Assembly (NCBI GenBank): GCA_051657715.1
Contig: JBOFLF010000067.1
Coordinates: 1-64,000, forward strand
Length of the DNA: 64,000 nucleotides
From: JBOFBH01 sp051657715
GTDB lineage: Bacteria > Actinomycetota > Actinomycetes > Actinomycetales > Angustibacteraceae
Direction: 5' to 3'
The notes under the pieces were generated by a model. That model ran no database searches and was not told the origin of the DNA. It was given only the letters and a program-made list of their open reading frames with translations. Position numbers and translations under genes: made by a program. Positions within the stretch are counted from its first letter, which is position 1; the number at the start of each line of letters is the position of its first letter. This document shows, piece by piece, positions 17,091 through 24,779 of this stretch.

Positions 17091-18712
17091 GCGTGCTGCT
17101 GGTGCTCCTGGTCGCGGTGCCGCTGCTGGCCGCGGCGACGGTGCTGGTGCTCCCGCGACGGCTGGCCGCAGTCGCGGCGCTGATCGGGATGGTCGCCGCC
17201 AGCGCCACCGCGCTGGTCGCGGTGGCGCTGGCGGCTTCCCGGCCGTGGCGTGGCCCGGCCGCGGCGGTCGATGTCGACCTGCCGTGGATCCCGGCCCTCG
17301 GCGTCCGGCTGCACCTGCAGCTGGACGGGATCAGCACGCCGCTGGTGCTGCTCACCGCCGCGCTCGGGGTCGCGGTGCTCGCCGCGGTCATCCGTCCGCC
17401 GTCGGGTCGACGGGCTGGTGAGCCGTCGAGCAGGGTGCTGATATCAGCGCTGCTGCTCGTCGAGGCGGGAGCGCTGGGCACGTTCGTGGCGGCCGACCTG
17501 GTGGTGTTCTTCATCGCCTTCGAGCTGGTGCTGGTGCCGATGTGGGCGATCGTCCGCTGGTGGGGCGATCCTGGTGGCCGCCGGGACGCGGCGACCCGGT
17601 TCGTGCTCTACACCGCGTTCGGTTCAGTGCTGCTGCTGGCCGGCATCCTGGTCGTCGCCGGGCAGGCCGGGACCACCGACCTGTCGACGCTGACCGCGGC
17701 CCGGGGCGCGGGTATCGCCGAGCCGGCGCAGCTGGCCGCGGCTGTCCTGCTGGTCGCTGGGCTCGCGGTCAAGGTCCCGGTGTGGCCGTTGCACACCTGG
17801 CTGCCCCCCGCGCACACCTCGGCACCGACGGTCGGGTCGGTGCTGCTGGCCGGCGTGCTGCTCAAGATGGGCACGTACGGCATGGTCCGGCTGGTGGTCC
17901 CGGTGGTGCCCGATGGTTTCGACCGGGTCGCGCCGGTGCTGGCGGTGCTCGGCGTGGTGGGTATCGGGTGGGGTGGGCTGGTGTGCCTGCGAGAGACGGA
18001 CCTCAAACGCCTGGTGGCGTACTCCTCGGTGGCGCACATGGGGTTCGTGGTGCTCGGCATCGCTTCCGGTACGCCGCAGGGACTCCAGGGCGCGTTGTTC
18101 GCCAACGTGGCGCACGGGGTGGTGTCGTCGCTGCTGTTCGTGGTGGCTGGTGGCCTGAAGGACCGGGCCGGCAGCGGGCGCCTGGACCGGATCGGCGGCG
18201 GGTTGCGGGACGGTGCGCCCCGGCTGGGCGCGTTGCTGGCCGTCGGCTGTGTGGCTGGGCTGGGGTTGCCCGGGCTGATCGGCTTCTGGGGCGAGGTGCT
18301 CGCCGCGTACGGCGCGTGGCAGGGGCGTCCAGGCTCCGACGTGGTCCTGTGGCGGACGTTGGCCGTGTTCGCGGTGGCCGGGACGGCACTGGCCGCGGCG
18401 TACCACCTGCGGGTGCTGCGCCGCTGCTGGCACGGGCTACCGCAGACCCATCGTCCGGCCGAGCCGCCTGGTGCGGCGGTGTCCATGGTGCCGCCTGGTG
18501 CGGCGGCGCTTGCTGTGACGTCCGCTGATGCGACGGGCGCTACTGCGAGGTCCGCTGATGCGAGGTCCGCTGATGCGACGGGCGTCGAGCTGGCGATCGG
18601 CTTGCCGCTGGTGGTGGTGACCGTGGTGCTCGGGCTGGTGCCGTGGCTGCTGCTGCGGGTGACCGAGCCAGGGGTGCAGGCGCTGCTCGGCCTGGGTCAG
18701 GGGTCGGCATGA
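17087..18712 (+). CDS. nuoM: NADH-quinone oxidoreductase subunit M
   Basis: Antiporter-like proton-pumping subunit, 541 residues, about fourteen helices. Motifs include FFIAFELVLVPMWAIVRWWG (about 144-163), KVPVWPLHTWLPPAHTSAPTVGSVLLAGVLLKMGTYG with channel Lys and His residues, and LKRLVAYSSVAHMGFVVLG. Before the last helix (about residues 458-505) there is a repetitive Ser/Ala/Asp segment encoded by direct and tandem repeats, not expected in the family. GTG 17087 overlaps the nuoL stop; the stop overlaps the nuoN ATG. Confidence 0.94.
   Translation: MSVLLVLLVAVPLLAAATVLVLPRRLAAVAALIGMVAASATALVAVALAASRPWRGPAAAVDVDLPWIPALGVRLHLQLDGISTPLVLLTAALGVAVLAAVIRPPSGRRAGEPSSRVLISALLLVEAGALGTFVAADLVVFFIAFELVLVPMWAIVRWWGDPGGRRDAATRFVLYTAFGSVLLLAGILVVAGQAGTTDLSTLTAARGAGIAEPAQLAAAVLLVAGLAVKVPVWPLHTWLPPAHTSAPTVGSVLLAGVLLKMGTYGMVRLVVPVVPDGFDRVAPVLAVLGVVGIGWGGLVCLRETDLKRLVAYSSVAHMGFVVLGIASGTPQGLQGALFANVAHGVVSSLLFVVAGGLKDRAGSGRLDRIGGGLRDGAPRLGALLAVGCVAGLGLPGLIGFWGEVLAAYGAWQGRPGSDVVLWRTLAVFAVAGTALAAAYHLRVLRRCWHGLPQTHRPAEPPGAAVSMVPPGAAALAVTSADATGATARSADARSADATGVELAIGLPLVVVTVVLGLVPWLLLRVTEPGVQALLGLGQGSA
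18463..18506 (+). repeat. 17-base direct repeat in nuoM
   Basis: GCCGCCTGGTGCGGCGG occurs at 18463-18479 and again at 18490-18506, 27 bases apart and in frame, encoding PPGAA twice. It lies just upstream of the 15-base tandem repeat in the same loop of NuoM. Confidence 0.8.
18544..18573 (+). repeat. 15-base tandem repeat in nuoM
   Basis: TGCGAGGTCCGCTGA occurs twice in perfect tandem, with diverged copies on both sides, encoding RSADA units before the last helix of NuoM. Confidence 0.8.
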
Positions 18713-20313
18713 GCGCGGCGTGGACCGAAGCAGGGTCTGCGGTGGACGGCGTGGTGGCGGTCGACTGGCTGGCGATCGGTCCGGTGCTGGCTCCGGCGGT
18801 CGGTGCGGTGCTGGTCCTGCTGCTGCACGTCCTGCTCGGTGCCCGGTTCGGCCAGCTGGCGGCCTCGATCGTGGGTGGCGGCGCGGTCCTTGTTGGCGTG
18901 CTGCTGGTGCTGCCGCTGCGGACCGGGACCCGCTCGACCGTCTGCGTCCCGGCTGGCGACCGGGTGGACTGCGGGTTCGTTGTGTCGCCGTTGACCGCGG
19001 GGTTGCAGGTGATCGTCCTGGTGGCTGCTGGGGCATGCCTGCTGCTCGGCGCCGCCCAGTCCAGTCCGAGCGGCCACCGCGCCCAGTTCGACTCGAGCGG
19101 CCAGGATTGCCTGGACGAGGGTCGAGCGGTTGGTCCGGTGCCACTGGTGTTGCTGCTGGTGGCCACCGCTGGCGCGTGCGCGCTGGCCGGCGCTCGCGAT
19201 CTGGCCACCCTGCTGGTGTCGGTGGAGACCGCCTCGTTGCCGATCGTCGGGCTGGTGGCCATGCGCCGGGACGCCAGCGGCGCGGAGGCCGGGCTCAAGC
19301 TGCTGTTCACCGCGATCACCTCGTTCGCGGTCACCGCCCTTGGTGCCGCACTCGTGTACGCGGCCACAGGCTCGTTGTTCCTGTCCGCCCCGGCGCGTCT
19401 CGTTCCGGGCGACTCCACCGGTGCGCCCGATCTCGCCGCGGTGCACGGGGTCGGTCTTGCGCTGCTGGTGGCCGGGGTCGCGTACAAGCTGTCCCTGGTG
19501 CCGTTCCACCTGTGGACGCCGGACACCTATGCCGGTGCGCCGCTGCCGGTGGCGGCGTTCCTGTCCACCGTGTCCAAGGCGGCGGGCGCCGCGGCGGTGC
19601 TGGTGGTGCTGGCGGTCGCGGCTCCGCGATGGTCCGGTTCCTGGTCGTCGTGGGCGGCCGGTGCGGCGGTGGTCACCATGACCGTGGGAAACCTGGTCGC
19701 GCTGCGGCAGACGATCGCGGTGCGCCTGCTGGCGTGGTCCACGGTGGCGCAGGCCGGGTGGGTGGTGCTCCCGCTGGGCGGTGCCACCGGGGCACCCGCG
19801 ACCCTCGATGCCGTGCAGGCCTCCGTGGCGTACCTGGCCGCGCTGGTGGCCGGCGCGCTCGCGGTGTTCGCGGTCGCCACCCAGCAGTCCCGGTGGCACC
19901 CGGACGGTGACCGGCACCCGGTGTCGTCGTACGCCGGGTGGTGGTCGCGGCGGCCGGTGGCCAGCCTGGTGCTGGTGTTCGGCCTGCTCTGCCTGGCCGG
20001 GTTGCCGCCCGGGGTGATGGGGACGGTGGCCAAGCTGGTCGCGCTGGCGCCGGTGGTGGCGGCGCAGTCGTGGTGGGTCGTGGTGGCCGCCGGGATCAAC
20101 GTGGTGGTCGGCTTGGCGGTGTACCTGCGCTGGGTGGTCGCGGTCTGCAGCCGCCCGGGAACCAGGCGTGGTGAGACGACCGAGGACAGCGGGTCCAGGT
20201 GGCCGCTGTCGGCTCGTCTGGCGGTGGGCCTGGCCGGGGCGGCGTGCGTGACGCTGTCGGTGTACCCGCAGGGTTTCGTCGGCCTGCTCGAGGCTGGATC
20301 GGTCCTGCGGTAG
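18709..20313 (+). CDS. nuoN: NADH-quinone oxidoreductase subunit N
   Basis: Third antiporter-like proton-pumping subunit, 534 residues. Recognisable segments: LATLLVSVETASLPIVGLVAM (about 162-182), AGLKLLFTAITSFAVTALGAAL, GVAYKLSLVPFHLWTPDTYAGAPLPVAAFLSTVSKAAG (about 261-298, with pump Lys residues and the PFHxWxPD motif), and VAVRLLAWSTVAQAGWVVLPLG. A polar stretch near 115-140 is longer than usual. ATG 18709 overlaps the nuoM stop. Last gene of the cluster; a GC-rich hairpin follows at 20357. Confidence 0.93.
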   Translation: MSAAWTEAGSAVDGVVAVDWLAIGPVLAPAVGAVLVLLLHVLLGARFGQLAASIVGGGAVLVGVLLVLPLRTGTRSTVCVPAGDRVDCGFVVSPLTAGLQVIVLVAAGACLLLGAAQSSPSGHRAQFDSSGQDCLDEGRAVGPVPLVLLLVATAGACALAGARDLATLLVSVETASLPIVGLVAMRRDASGAEAGLKLLFTAITSFAVTALGAALVYAATGSLFLSAPARLVPGDSTGAPDLAAVHGVGLALLVAGVAYKLSLVPFHLWTPDTYAGAPLPVAAFLSTVSKAAGAAAVLVVLAVAAPRWSGSWSSWAAGAAVVTMTVGNLVALRQTIAVRLLAWSTVAQAGWVVLPLGGATGAPATLDAVQASVAYLAALVAGALAVFAVATQQSRWHPDGDRHPVSSYAGWWSRRPVASLVLVFGLLCLAGLPPGVMGTVAKLVALAPVVAAQSWWVVVAAGINVVVGLAVYLRWVVAVCSRPGTRRGETTEDSGSRWPLSARLAVGLAGAACVTLSVYPQGFVGLLEAGSVLR

Positions 20314-20356
20314 GCCGGTGAGCTCGCCGCTGGCGCGTGCTGTGGGAGGGCCGTCG

Positions 20357-20382
20357 GCCGGCCGGGAACGCGGCTGGCCGGC
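20357..20382 (+). terminator. hairpin after nuoN
   Basis: GCCGGCC and GGCCGGC form a 7-base-pair stem with a 12-base loop, 44 bases after the nuoN stop. There is no T-run, so it would be a weak or Rho-assisted terminator of the nuo cluster. Confidence 0.4.
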
Positions 20383-20403
20383 TCACGCGTTGATGCTGTC
20401 GAT

Positions 20404-20428
20404 GACCACCTCGGATCCCGGGGTGGTC
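20404..20428 (+). promoter_or_regulatory. hairpin upstream of htpX
   Basis: GACCACC and GGTGGTC form a perfect 7-base-pair stem ending 24 bases before the htpX start. It could be an operator or a leader hairpin, or a second element of the nuo terminator; function unknown. Confidence 0.3.
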
Positions 20429-20451
20429 GCCGGAGCGAGTGAGAGGACGAC

Positions 20452-21324
20452 ATGGGCCACCAGCACTTCAACGGCCTCAAGACAACCCTGCTGTTCGGGG
20501 GGATCATCGGCCTGCTGCTCGCCATCGGAGCGGTGATCGGCGGCGGGCGGTTCATCTGGCTGTTCGCTCTCCTGGGCCTGGGGATGACCGCGTACGGCTA
20601 CTGGAACTCCGACAAGATCGCGATCCGGGCGATGCGTGCCCGGCCGGTGAGCGAGGTGGAGCAGCCGGCGATGTACCGGATCGTCCGGGAGCTGTCCACC
20701 CGGGCGGAGCAGCCGATGCCCCGGCTGTACGTGTCCCCGACGATGGCGCCGAACGCGTTCGCCACCGGACGCAACCCGAGCAATGCCGCGGTCTGCTGCA
20801 CGGACGGCATCCTGCAGCTGCTGGACGAGCGGGAGCTGCGTGGCGTCCTCGGGCACGAGCTGATGCACGTCTACAACCGGGACATCCTGACGTCGTCGGT
20901 GGCCGCCGCGATCGCCGGGGTGATCACCTCGATCGCGCAGATCGGGATGTTCTTCGGCGGCGGTTTCGGCGGCGGCAACGACGACGACCGTCCGAACCCG
21001 CTGGCGATGATCCTGATCGCGCTGGCCGCGCCGCTGGCCGCGATGCTGATCCAGATGGCGATCAGCCGCACCCGCGAGTACGACGCGGACGAGGACGGCG
21101 CGACGCTGACCGGTGACCCGCTGGCCCTGGCGTCCGCGTTGCGGAAGCTGGAGTTCGGCACCCGGCAGCTGCCGCTGCCGCCGGAGCGTGAGCTGGTGAA
21201 CTCCAGCCACCTGATGATCGCCAACCCGTTCCGCGGCGATGGCATCTCCAAGCTGTTCAGCACCCACCCGCCGATGGCCGAGCGGGTCGCCCGCCTGGAG
21301 GCGCAGGCCGGCTACCGGCGGTGA
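20452..21324 (+). CDS. htpX: HtpX-like membrane zinc metalloprotease (M48)
   Basis: Integral membrane protease that degrades misfolded membrane proteins, 290 residues. Two N-terminal hydrophobic segments (about 12-30 and 34-50), zinc motif HELMH at 135-139 within GVLGHELMHVYNRD, further hydrophobic segments around 150-170 and 180-205 separated by a Gly/Asn/Asp-rich loop, and the third ligand region SRTREYDADEDGA. The end STHPPMAERVARLE is typical of the family. GAGAGGAC precedes the ATG. It stands alone between the nuo cluster and a toxin-antitoxin pair. Confidence 0.93.
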   Translation: MGHQHFNGLKTTLLFGGIIGLLLAIGAVIGGGRFIWLFALLGLGMTAYGYWNSDKIAIRAMRARPVSEVEQPAMYRIVRELSTRAEQPMPRLYVSPTMAPNAFATGRNPSNAAVCCTDGILQLLDERELRGVLGHELMHVYNRDILTSSVAAAIAGVITSIAQIGMFFGGGFGGGNDDDRPNPLAMILIALAAPLAAMLIQMAISRTREYDADEDGATLTGDPLALASALRKLEFGTRQLPLPPERELVNSSHLMIANPFRGDGISKLFSTHPPMAERVARLEAQAGYRR

Positions 21325-21358
21325 CTGTTGATGCGTGTGATGCGCTACCGTTGATGAC

Positions 21359-21616
21359 ATGCGCACGACGATGGCGATCGACGATGAGGTGCTGACCGCC
21401 GCTAAGCGGCGTGCCCGTGAGCAGGGCAGCTCTTTGGGTCAAGTGGTCGAGGTTGCGCTACGTCGGTACCTGTGCTCGACGCCCGAGCCAAGTGATCCCC
21501 CTACGATCCCGGTGTTGACGGGAGGGCGAGGTGTGCGGCCAGGGGTGGATCTGTCGTCCAACCGCGCCATCCACGAGCTGCTGGATGACGGCGTCGAGCT
21601 CAATTCCCTGCGGTGA
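21359..21616 (+). CDS. vapB: VapB-type antitoxin
   Basis: Antitoxin of a type II pair, 85 residues. The N-terminal 42 residues (MRTTMAIDDEVLTAAKRRA ... VVEVALRRYL) fit a ribbon-helix-helix DNA-binding fold; the C-terminal half ending NRAIHELLDDGVELNSLR is the likely toxin-binding tail. The TGA overlaps the GTG of vapC by 4 bases, the usual coupled arrangement, and VapB probably represses its own promoter. The gap to htpX is only 34 bases, so its promoter may lie within or just after htpX. Confidence 0.85.
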   Translation: MRTTMAIDDEVLTAAKRRAREQGSSLGQVVEVALRRYLCSTPEPSDPPTIPVLTGGRGVRPGVDLSSNRAIHELLDDGVELNSLR

Positions 21617-22047
21617 GACCTTTCCTGCTGGACGTCAACGTCCTGCTGGCCGCTTTCCGGCAGGACCACCCTCAGCACTCGATTGTCCGACCATGGTTCG
21701 ACGAGGCCGTCACGTCACCGGGGGTTGCGGTGCCGGCGATGGTCTGGACGTCGTTCGTGCGCCTCGCGACGCATCGCCGGGTGTTTGACCCGCCAGCTTG
21801 CCTGGCAGACGTCTTTGCCTTCGTCGACGCCGTTCGCGCGCAGCCGGACTACCTGGTCGTCGACCCTGGCCCCCGGCACTTGATGCTCCTGCGCCAGCTG
21901 TGCGAAGAGTCGGATGCCACCGGAGACCTGGTGCCGGACGCCGCGATAGGTGCGCTGGCGGTGGAGCACGGCTGCACCGTGGCCAGCCTGGACCGGGACT
22001 TCGCGCGCTTCGCCTCGGTCAGCCACGTCATCCCGGCGGGCGATTGA
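21613..22047 (+). CDS. vapC: VapC-type PIN-domain ribonuclease toxin
   Basis: Toxin of the pair, 144 residues, PIN fold, predicted to cleave RNA (commonly tRNA) when VapB is lost. Acidic metal residues are visible in LLDVNVLLAAF (D8), in GDLVPDAAIGALAV (D about 116) and in ASLDRDFARF (D about 134 and D136). The second classical acidic position, usually a Glu in a TELxR motif, reads VWTSFVRLATHRR here, as in some VapC subfamilies with this exact pattern. GTG start overlaps vapB. Confidence 0.87.
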   Translation: MRPFLLDVNVLLAAFRQDHPQHSIVRPWFDEAVTSPGVAVPAMVWTSFVRLATHRRVFDPPACLADVFAFVDAVRAQPDYLVVDPGPRHLMLLRQLCEESDATGDLVPDAAIGALAVEHGCTVASLDRDFARFASVSHVIPAGD

Positions 22048-22120
22048 CGACGGCCAGGGGATCACGTGCTCATGGCGATGAAGCGGTACCCGAGCCGTGT
22101 GGCGACGAGGAGGTCGCGGA

Positions 22121-22963
22121 TCAGGGAATCCAGTCGAACGTGTCCGGGTCCGGGCCGATGCGACCGGACGCGCCGCGGTCGAGGCCGTCGATCGTGGCCA
22201 TCTGCTCGTCGCTCAGCTCATAGTCGAAGACCGAGATGTTCTCGCGGATCCGGGACTCCGTGACCGACTTCGGGAACACCACGTTCCCCCGCTGCAGGTG
22301 CCAGCGCAGCACCACCTGAGCCGGCGAGCGGCCGAGCTCGTCGGCGATCGAGGTCACGGCCGGTTCGTCGAGCACCTGTCCTTGGCCGAGCGGCGACCAC
22401 GCCTCGGTGACGATGCCGTGCGCCAGCCCGTACGAGCGCACCTGCTCGTTGCGGAAGTACGGGTGTGCCTCCACCTGGTTGACCGACGGGGCGACGTCCG
22501 CCTCGGCGGCCAGCCGCTCCAGGTGCGCGGGCTGGAAGTTCGACACTCCGATCGATCGGGCACGGCCATCGGCGGCGAACTCCTCCAGGGTCTTCCAGGT
22601 GGAGACGAAGTCGCCGTCGTAGCGGGTGGGCAGCGGCCAGTGGATGAGGAAGAGGTCGACGTACCCGAGGTCGAGTGCCTCCAGCGTGCCGTCGAAGGCG
22701 CGACGGGCGGCGTCGGGCTCGTGGTAGGAGTTGTTCAGCTTGCTGGTCACCCAGATCTGGTCGCGCGGGATGCCGCAGGTGCGGACCGCCTCGCCGACCT
22801 GTTTCTCGTTGCCGTACATCTGCGCGGTGTCGATGTGGCGGTAGCCGACCGCCAGCGCGGTGCCGACCGCCTCGACGGCGCGGTCCGGTTCCACCTGCCA
22901 GGTGCCGAAACCGAGTTGCGGGATCGCGGTGCCGTCGTTGAGGGGGATGGTAGGGGTGGTCAC
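22121..22963 (-). CDS. aldo/keto reductase
   Basis: NADPH-dependent oxidoreductase of the AKR superfamily (2,5-diketo-D-gluconate reductase type), 280 residues. The catalytic tetrad is complete: D45, Y50, K75 and H108. GYRHIDTAQMYGNE, SIGVSNFQ and the C-terminal cofactor motif VVFPKSVTESRIREN match the family. Substrate cannot be deduced. It is convergent with vapC (73 bases between stops) and lies 53 bases downstream of the 71-residue gene on the same strand, which may be in the same transcript. Confidence 0.92.
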   Translation of the reverse strand: MTTPTIPLNDGTAIPQLGFGTWQVEPDRAVEAVGTALAVGYRHIDTAQMYGNEKQVGEAVRTCGIPRDQIWVTSKLNNSYHEPDAARRAFDGTLEALDLGYVDLFLIHWPLPTRYDGDFVSTWKTLEEFAADGRARSIGVSNFQPAHLERLAAEADVAPSVNQVEAHPYFRNEQVRSYGLAHGIVTEAWSPLGQGQVLDEPAVTSIADELGRSPAQVVLRWHLQRGNVVFPKSVTESRIRENISVFDYELSDEQMATIDGLDRGASGRIGPDPDTFDWIP

Positions 22964-23016
22964 GGTGTCAGGCTCCTGGAGTCGTCGCGTGCTCGGTCCG
23001 GTTGGCGTGCTGAGTG

Positions 23017-23232
23017 TCAGAGAGCGGCGATCTCCTCGCGGATCGCGGTCGCCTTGTCCGCGCTGATCACGCCGCCGGCCATCTGGACTGCTTGTGCTGC
23101 TGGCATGGACGAGGCCATGGCGATCATCGGGTTGCTCGTGACCCCCGGGGCGTGTCTCTCCATGATCGCGACCGCCGCTGGATCCTCCAACAGGGTGCCG
23201 AGGGTGACGGTGTCCAGGTCGTACTTCGCCAT
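23017..23232 (-). CDS. small conserved-looking protein of unknown function
   Basis: 71 residues with a good start context (AGGAG 5-10 bases before ATG 23232). The sequence MAKYDLDTVTLGTLLEDPAA...MERHAPGVTSNPMIAMASSMPAAQAVQMAGG resembles the short helical module with a (L/M)ERHxPG...PMxxMA pattern that is also found appended to some glycoside hydrolases. It is probably all helical, without membrane segment or cysteine. Its neighbour 53 bases downstream is the aldo/keto reductase. Function unknown. Confidence 0.7.
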   Translation of the reverse strand: MAKYDLDTVTLGTLLEDPAAVAIMERHAPGVTSNPMIAMASSMPAAQAVQMAGGVISADKATAIREEIAAL

Positions 23233-23483
23233 CTGCTGCTCCTCATGACGGGCTGCGCGGGTGCGGTGGTCACCGGGTCCAATCGAGTGCCGGTCTGTCG
23301 GCGTTCAGCTTAGGCAGGCTGGCCAGTTCCTGCCCGGTGTCAGCGGGTGGCTCGCTGGCCGCGCCAGCGATGGCCTCGGACGCGGCGAGCCCCGACCGCG
23401 ATGTCTGCCGCCATTGTCATGAGGTCGTGTCATGAGGGCGGTGGCGTGCCCGGCCCGCAGGAGGTGGTGCGGCGGGTCGCAGG

Positions 23484-24155
23484 TCAGGACAGGACCGCGA
23501 CGGTGCGCAGCAACCCGTCGACGGCGGACCACCGCCCGGTCCAGCGGGGGAGACCGCGGATGTGCGAGGGCCACGGCACCCGCAGGTGGACCTCGAAGCG
23601 GCCATCCGCGCACAGCTCGAGGTCGGCGTCGGTGAAGTCCAGCCAGTGGCCCGTGAGCGGGTACCACGCCTTGAAGACGGCCTCCTTCGCGCTGAACAGC
23701 AGCCGATCCCCGTGCGGCTCGGTGGGGGATTGGCCGCTGGCTCTGGTCGTCAGTGCGGCCAACGAGGCCCGGTCCTCGGTGGTCGCGATCAGCCGCAACA
23801 CCCCGTCGGGCAGTGGGACGTCCGGTTCAGCATCGATACCGAGGCCGCGCAGTTCGCCGGCTCGGGTCACCGCGGCGGCTCGCATTCCCGTGCAGTGCGT
23901 GATGCTCCCGATCACGCCGGGAGGCCACCGCGGGGATCTGTCGGCGTTGCGTGGGATGGGTGTCGGCGGCACCTGGAGGCGTCGCAACGCCGCTTGAGCG
24001 CACCAGCGTCCGGTGGCGAATTCCAGCTGACGGCGGACGGCTGGCTCGGTCGCCTGGTGTTGGAGCAGGCTCGGATCGATGTGCACCTGAGGGTCGGACA
24101 GGTCGTCCGTCCGTTCCACCACGGCCACCGAGGCCGGCAGCAGCTCCTGGAACAC
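23484..24155 (-). CDS. 4'-phosphopantetheinyl transferase
   Basis: Transfers the phosphopantetheine arm of CoA to acyl or peptidyl carrier proteins, EntD/Npt type, 223 residues. Visible motifs: SITHC (84-88), the magnesium motif GIDAEP (106-111) and FSAKEAVFKAWYPLT (154-168). ATG 24155 begins MFQELLPASVAVVE, typical of the family. No carrier-protein or synthase gene is nearby, so it probably serves genes elsewhere. A 251-base gap to the 71-residue gene contains nothing I can identify. Confidence 0.9.
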   Translation of the reverse strand: MFQELLPASVAVVERTDDLSDPQVHIDPSLLQHQATEPAVRRQLEFATGRWCAQAALRRLQVPPTPIPRNADRSPRWPPGVIGSITHCTGMRAAAVTRAGELRGLGIDAEPDVPLPDGVLRLIATTEDRASLAALTTRASGQSPTEPHGDRLLFSAKEAVFKAWYPLTGHWLDFTDADLELCADGRFEVHLRVPWPSHIRGLPRWTGRWSAVDGLLRTVAVLS

Positions 24156-24297
24156 GTGATCACAGTAGTGACGCCGCGGCGGGTCTCAGGCGGCCCGTGG
24201 TCGATTCCATCGCGGGTGATCCGGCCGTCCTTGATTACCTGGCCTCATCGGCGAGCGTGTACGCTCGGATCGCGCTAGCTCAGTGCTCAGCGTGCTA

Positions 24298-24370
24298 GCC
24301 CCAATAGCTCAGTCGGCAGAGCGTCTCCATGGTAAGGAGAAGGTCTACGGTTCGATTCCGTATTGGGGCT
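24298..24370 (+). tRNA. tRNA-Thr (anticodon GGT)
   Basis: Cloverleaf of 73 bases without encoded CCA. Acceptor stem GCCCCAA/TTGGGGC, D arm with GCTC...GAGC, anticodon stem TCTCC/GGAGA around loop ATGGTAA giving GGT, and T arm with GGTTCGATTCC. Followed 55 bases later by tRNA-Met. Confidence 0.95.
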
Positions 24371-24424
24371 CTGGTGGGTGGCTCGCTGGTCTCGGCTGTA
24401 AGGCGGACGGCGGCCCCCGCGCCC

Positions 24425-24498
24425 GGCGGGGTAGCTCAGGTGGTCAGAGCACACGGCTCATAATCGTGGTGTCGCGGGTTCGAGTCCCGCCCCCGCTA
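24425..24498 (+). tRNA. tRNA-Met (anticodon CAT, elongator type)
   Basis: Cloverleaf of 74 bases. Acceptor GGCGGGG/CCCCGCT with a G-U first pair, D arm GCTC/GAGC, anticodon loop CTCATAA, T arm GCGGG-TTCGAGT-CCCGC. CCA is not encoded. The paired first base and the anticodon stem lacking three G-C pairs point to the elongator rather than the initiator tRNA. Confidence 0.94.
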
Positions 24499-24593
24499 CC
24501 GCCGACCGCGTTCCGGCGTGTGGCCGCCGACGAGGTCGGCTCGCTGACTGCCGTACCCTTGAGCGGTCGTCCCGTCGAGCAGAGAGCAGACCC

Positions 24594-24764
24594 GTGGCCA
24601 GCAAGAGCGCCGACGTTCGTCCCAAGATCACCCTTGCCTGCACCGAGTGCAAGGAGCGCAACTACATCACCAAGAAGAACCGGCGCAACGACCCGGATCG
24701 GCTGGAGCTCAAGAAGTTCTGCCCTCGGGATCGCCGGCACACCGTGCACCGCGAAACCCGCTGA
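24594..24764 (+). CDS. rpmG: 50S ribosomal protein L33
   Basis: 56 residues from GTG 24594: MASKSADVRPKITLACTECK... then ERNYITKKNRRNDPDRLELKK and FCPRDRRHTVHRETR. It matches the actinobacterial L33 that precedes hadA. L33 of the zinc-binding type carries CxxC twice; here the first pair is intact (CTEC) but the second reads CPRD, with Asp in place of the fourth Cys, so zinc binding may be altered. Follows tRNA-Met by 95 bases; hadA starts 15 bases downstream. Confidence 0.92.
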   Translation: MASKSADVRPKITLACTECKERNYITKKNRRNDPDRLELKKFCPRDRRHTVHRETR

Positions 24765-24779
24765 CCGTCGGCGGTCATC

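Noticed and set aside
23233..23483. Possible gene between the 71-residue gene and the phosphopantetheinyl transferase
   Set aside because: Only Arg/Pro-rich shadow frames are open; no start context or recognisable motif.
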